Shown one piece after another: positions 6,839-7,858 of a stretch of 7,858 nt of DNA. The DNA lies in assembly GCA_035542775.1 (NCBI GenBank), contig DATKKX010000006.1, positions 1 through 7,858 of the forward strand. The letters run 5' to 3'. The stretch's first letter is position 1, and each line of letters starts with the position of its first letter. Below the pieces are notes generated by a model. That model saw only the letters and a list, made by a program, of their open reading frames with translations. It ran no database searches and was not told the DNA's origin. This DNA is from DATKKX01 sp035542775. Lineage in GTDB: Bacteria > Planctomycetota > Phycisphaerae > UBA1845 > UTPLA1. Made by a program: the position numbers and the translations under genes.

Positions 6839-7100
6839 CACTCACGACGCAGCACTCACGACGCAGCACTCAGGACACAGCACTCAGGACACAGCACTCA
6901 GGACGCAGCACTCAGGACACAGCACTCACGACGCAGAACTCAGGACACAGCACTCAGGACGCAGCACTCAGGACGCAGCACTCAGGACGCAGCACTCAGG
7001 ACACAGCACTCACGACGCAGCACTCAGGACACAGCACTCAGGACGCAGCACTCAGGACGCAGCACTCGGGACGCAGCACTCAGGACGCAGCACTCAGGAC
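6839..7100. repeat. 14-bp tandem repeat, 18 full units plus 10 nt
   Basis: Consensus CACTCAGGACGCAG, head to tail without gaps. Three unit types occur: A (C at position 7, G at 11: units 1, 2, 7, 13), B (G at 7, A at 11: units 3, 4, 6, 8, 12, 14) and C (G at 7, G at 11: units 5, 9-11, 15-18). Singletons are A at position 1 of unit 8 and G at position 6 of unit 17. Order is A A B B C B A B C C C B A B C C C C, so units 6-11 and 12-17 repeat the same six-unit pattern BABCCC, an 84-bp higher-order duplication. As 14 is not a multiple of 3, a coding reading would cycle through all frames every 42 nt. The plus strand stays open, while the minus strand meets TGA in each frame. A GTG overlapping the purN stop (GTGA, 6804-6807) opens a 116-codon frame through it, but low complexity and lack of homology argue against a gene. 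Confidence 0.97.
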
Positions 7101-7129
7101 TATTCCGCCCCTCGCCCCGCCGCATCCAC

Positions 7130-7219
7130 GTCCCGGAGGGACAACCGAAAATAGCCCAGCGTTTGAACGCTGGGACCGGGAGCCACCCGCAAACACTCCT
7201 GAAGTCCCATCGGGACGAC
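7130..7219. repeat. Three-stem-loop cassette, copy 1
   Basis: Stem 1 is GTCCC/GGGAC (7130-7142, loop GGA). After AACCGAAAATAG comes stem 2, CCCAGCGT/ACGCTGGG (7155-7174, loop TTGA). About 30 nt later follows stem 3, GTCCC/GGGAC (7204-7216, loop ATC), preceded by AA and followed by GAC. The order, spacing and linker AATAGCCC recur in copy 2 at 7335-7430. From memory, elements of this look (tCCC-hairpin, AATAGCCC-hairpin, AAGTCCC-hairpin-GACAGATT) are dispersed between genes in planctomycetes; I could not search to confirm. Confidence 0.7.
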
Positions 7220-7258
7220 CGCCCCCGCTCGCAACTAAACGCCCGTACCCGTGTTGGT

Positions 7259-7276
7259 GCGAGAATCCGTTCTCGC
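7259..7276. repeat. Stem-loop between the two cassettes
   Basis: GCGAGAA (7259-7265) and TTCTCGC (7270-7276) form a perfect 7-bp stem around TCCG. It lies in the 115-bp spacer 7220-7334, where I see no gene. It looks like another short palindromic repeat of the same intergenic mosaic. Confidence 0.5.
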
Positions 7277-7334
7277 GCCCAGCCTCGCAGGAACCCCATC
7301 CCGCGCCCCCGCACCCCAGCGCCCATCCTCTTCA

Positions 7335-7430
7335 GGCCTGGAAGGCCGACAGTCAATAGCCCGGCGGCGTGAGCCCCGGGTTCCTCGCCACCACAATCTC
7401 GCTCAAGCCCCGGGACGGGGCGACAGATTA
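7335..7430. repeat. Three-stem-loop cassette, copy 2, abutting the Res remnant
   Basis: Stem 1 is GGCCT/AGGCC (7335-7347, loop GGA). Linker GACAGTCAATAG leads to stem 2: AGCCCGG pairs with CCGGGTT (7358-7364 with 7376-7382, one G-T wobble). A bulged C at 7365 follows, then GGC/GCC closing a GTGA loop (7369-7372), which as RNA is a GNRA tetraloop. Stem 3 is GCCCC/GGGGC (7407-7421, loop GGGAC), preceded by AA and followed by GACAGATTA. Arm sequences of stem 1 differ from copy 1 at paired positions yet still pair, and the spacing matches copy 1. Homology to the restriction gene starts within about 6 nt of the cassette end. Confidence 0.7.
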
Positions 7431-7435
7431 CCGTA

Positions 7436-7837
7436 CCAAGCATCGCGCATACCCTGACCTGGGAAGCCGGTGTTGCGTTCCGATTGGAGCGCTGCCGCGC
7501 CGTCGAGCGCTACGCGCGAAACGACCACCTCGACCTCCTCATTCCGTACGAATTCCAGGGTGTTGACCACCACTACGACCCCGATTTCATCGTGCGGCTG
7601 ACGAATGGCCTCACCGTGATCCTTGAGGTCAAGGGGCTGGAAGACGCTCAAACCCGCGCCAAGCACATCGCCGCCCAGCGTTGGGTCTCCGCGGTCAACA
7701 ACGCCGGCGAACACGGCCGCTGGGCCTTCCACGTCTGCCGAGACCCGCAGGTCGTGGAGAAGGAGCTGTCGTGGCTGTTGGATCAGACATCGGCTCTATT
7801 GCCCGGCGGAGCCCTTGCGCCGCCCACAGCCTCCTGA
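7436..7837 (+). pseudogene. 3' remnant of a type III-like restriction endonuclease (Res), nuclease domain only
   Basis: About 133 codons that read like the very end of Res-type proteins, which normally run to roughly 900-1000 residues with a DEAD/DEAH helicase core first; none of the helicase is present. Family-like stretches are WEAGVAFRLE (7460-7489), ERYARNDHLDLLIPYEFQGV, and the PD-(D/E)XK core YDPDFIVRL followed by VILEVKG. The motif residues counted from the TTG at 7484 are D34, E48 and K50. After them come RAKHIAAQRWVSAVNNAG and GRWAFHVCRDPQ. Family similarity runs upstream of that TTG, the only plausible start codon, so the TTG is unlikely to be a true gene start. The frame is open back to a stop at 7370-7372, inside the repeat cassette. 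The conserved core has no frameshift or stop, and the catalytic triad is intact. The last 15 or so residues are Pro/Ala-rich and unmatched. Most likely a truncated gene; a small translated nuclease cannot be excluded. Confidence 0.78.
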
Positions 7838-7858
7838 TCCCCGCCCCATTTTCACCCC

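Noticed and set aside
6839..7100. CRISPR array
   Set aside because: Units are 14 bp and head to tail with no spacers; no cas gene nearby.
6804..7154. GTG overlapping the purN stop, opening a 116-codon frame through the tandem repeat
   Set aside because: Coupling geometry is attractive, but the product is a 14-residue low-complexity repeat running on into the hairpin cassette, with no known family.
7024..7443. 139-codon minus-strand frame across the hairpin cassettes
   Set aside because: It runs through palindromic repeats and ends in the 14-bp array; no coding signature.

Overview
The window is GC-rich, densely coding bacterial DNA. I infer a planctomycete, possibly Phycisphaerae-like. The clues are a TlpA-type thioredoxin with a long helical tail, large HEAT-repeat lipoproteins, a Bpt-type aminoacyltransferase, and intergenic GC-rich stem-loop repeats of a style I associate with planctomycete genomes. 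This is inference from content and memory; there is no rRNA or other phylogenetic marker here.

Layout: (1) 1-553, minus strand: N-terminal three quarters of an aspartate/glutamate leucyltransferase (arginyltransferase family, bpt), cut by the window edge. (2) 653-1741, plus: exported thioredoxin-fold protein with a WCGPC active site and a helical C-terminal half, divergent from bpt. (3) 1843-4860, minus, convergent with the thioredoxin gene: a 1005-residue predicted lipoprotein joining a FlgG/FlgF-like flagellar rod/hook module, a FlgC-like rod module and about 13 HEAT repeats on a 33-residue period. (4) 4861-5305: divergent intergenic region with two stem-loops, one with 13-bp perfect arms. 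(5) 5306-6196 and 6193-6807, plus: a membrane-anchored alpha/beta hydrolase and purN, overlapping by ATGA and presumably cotranscribed. (6) 6839-7100: 18.7 copies of a 14-bp tandem repeat. (7) 7130-7430: two diverged copies of a three-stem-loop cassette with nearly identical internal spacing. (8) 7436-7837: the 3' remnant of a type III-like restriction endonuclease (Res), keeping only the PD-(D/E)XK nuclease end; its homology begins at the edge of the second cassette.

The genes do not form one pathway. Bpt (N-degron tagging), the thioredoxin-like protein (envelope redox) and PurN (purine synthesis) are housekeeping. The standout is the FlgG-FlgC-HEAT lipoprotein, which sits among non-flagellar genes. 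The right end (6808-7858) looks like a repeat-rich, recombination-prone accessory stretch carrying a broken defence gene.
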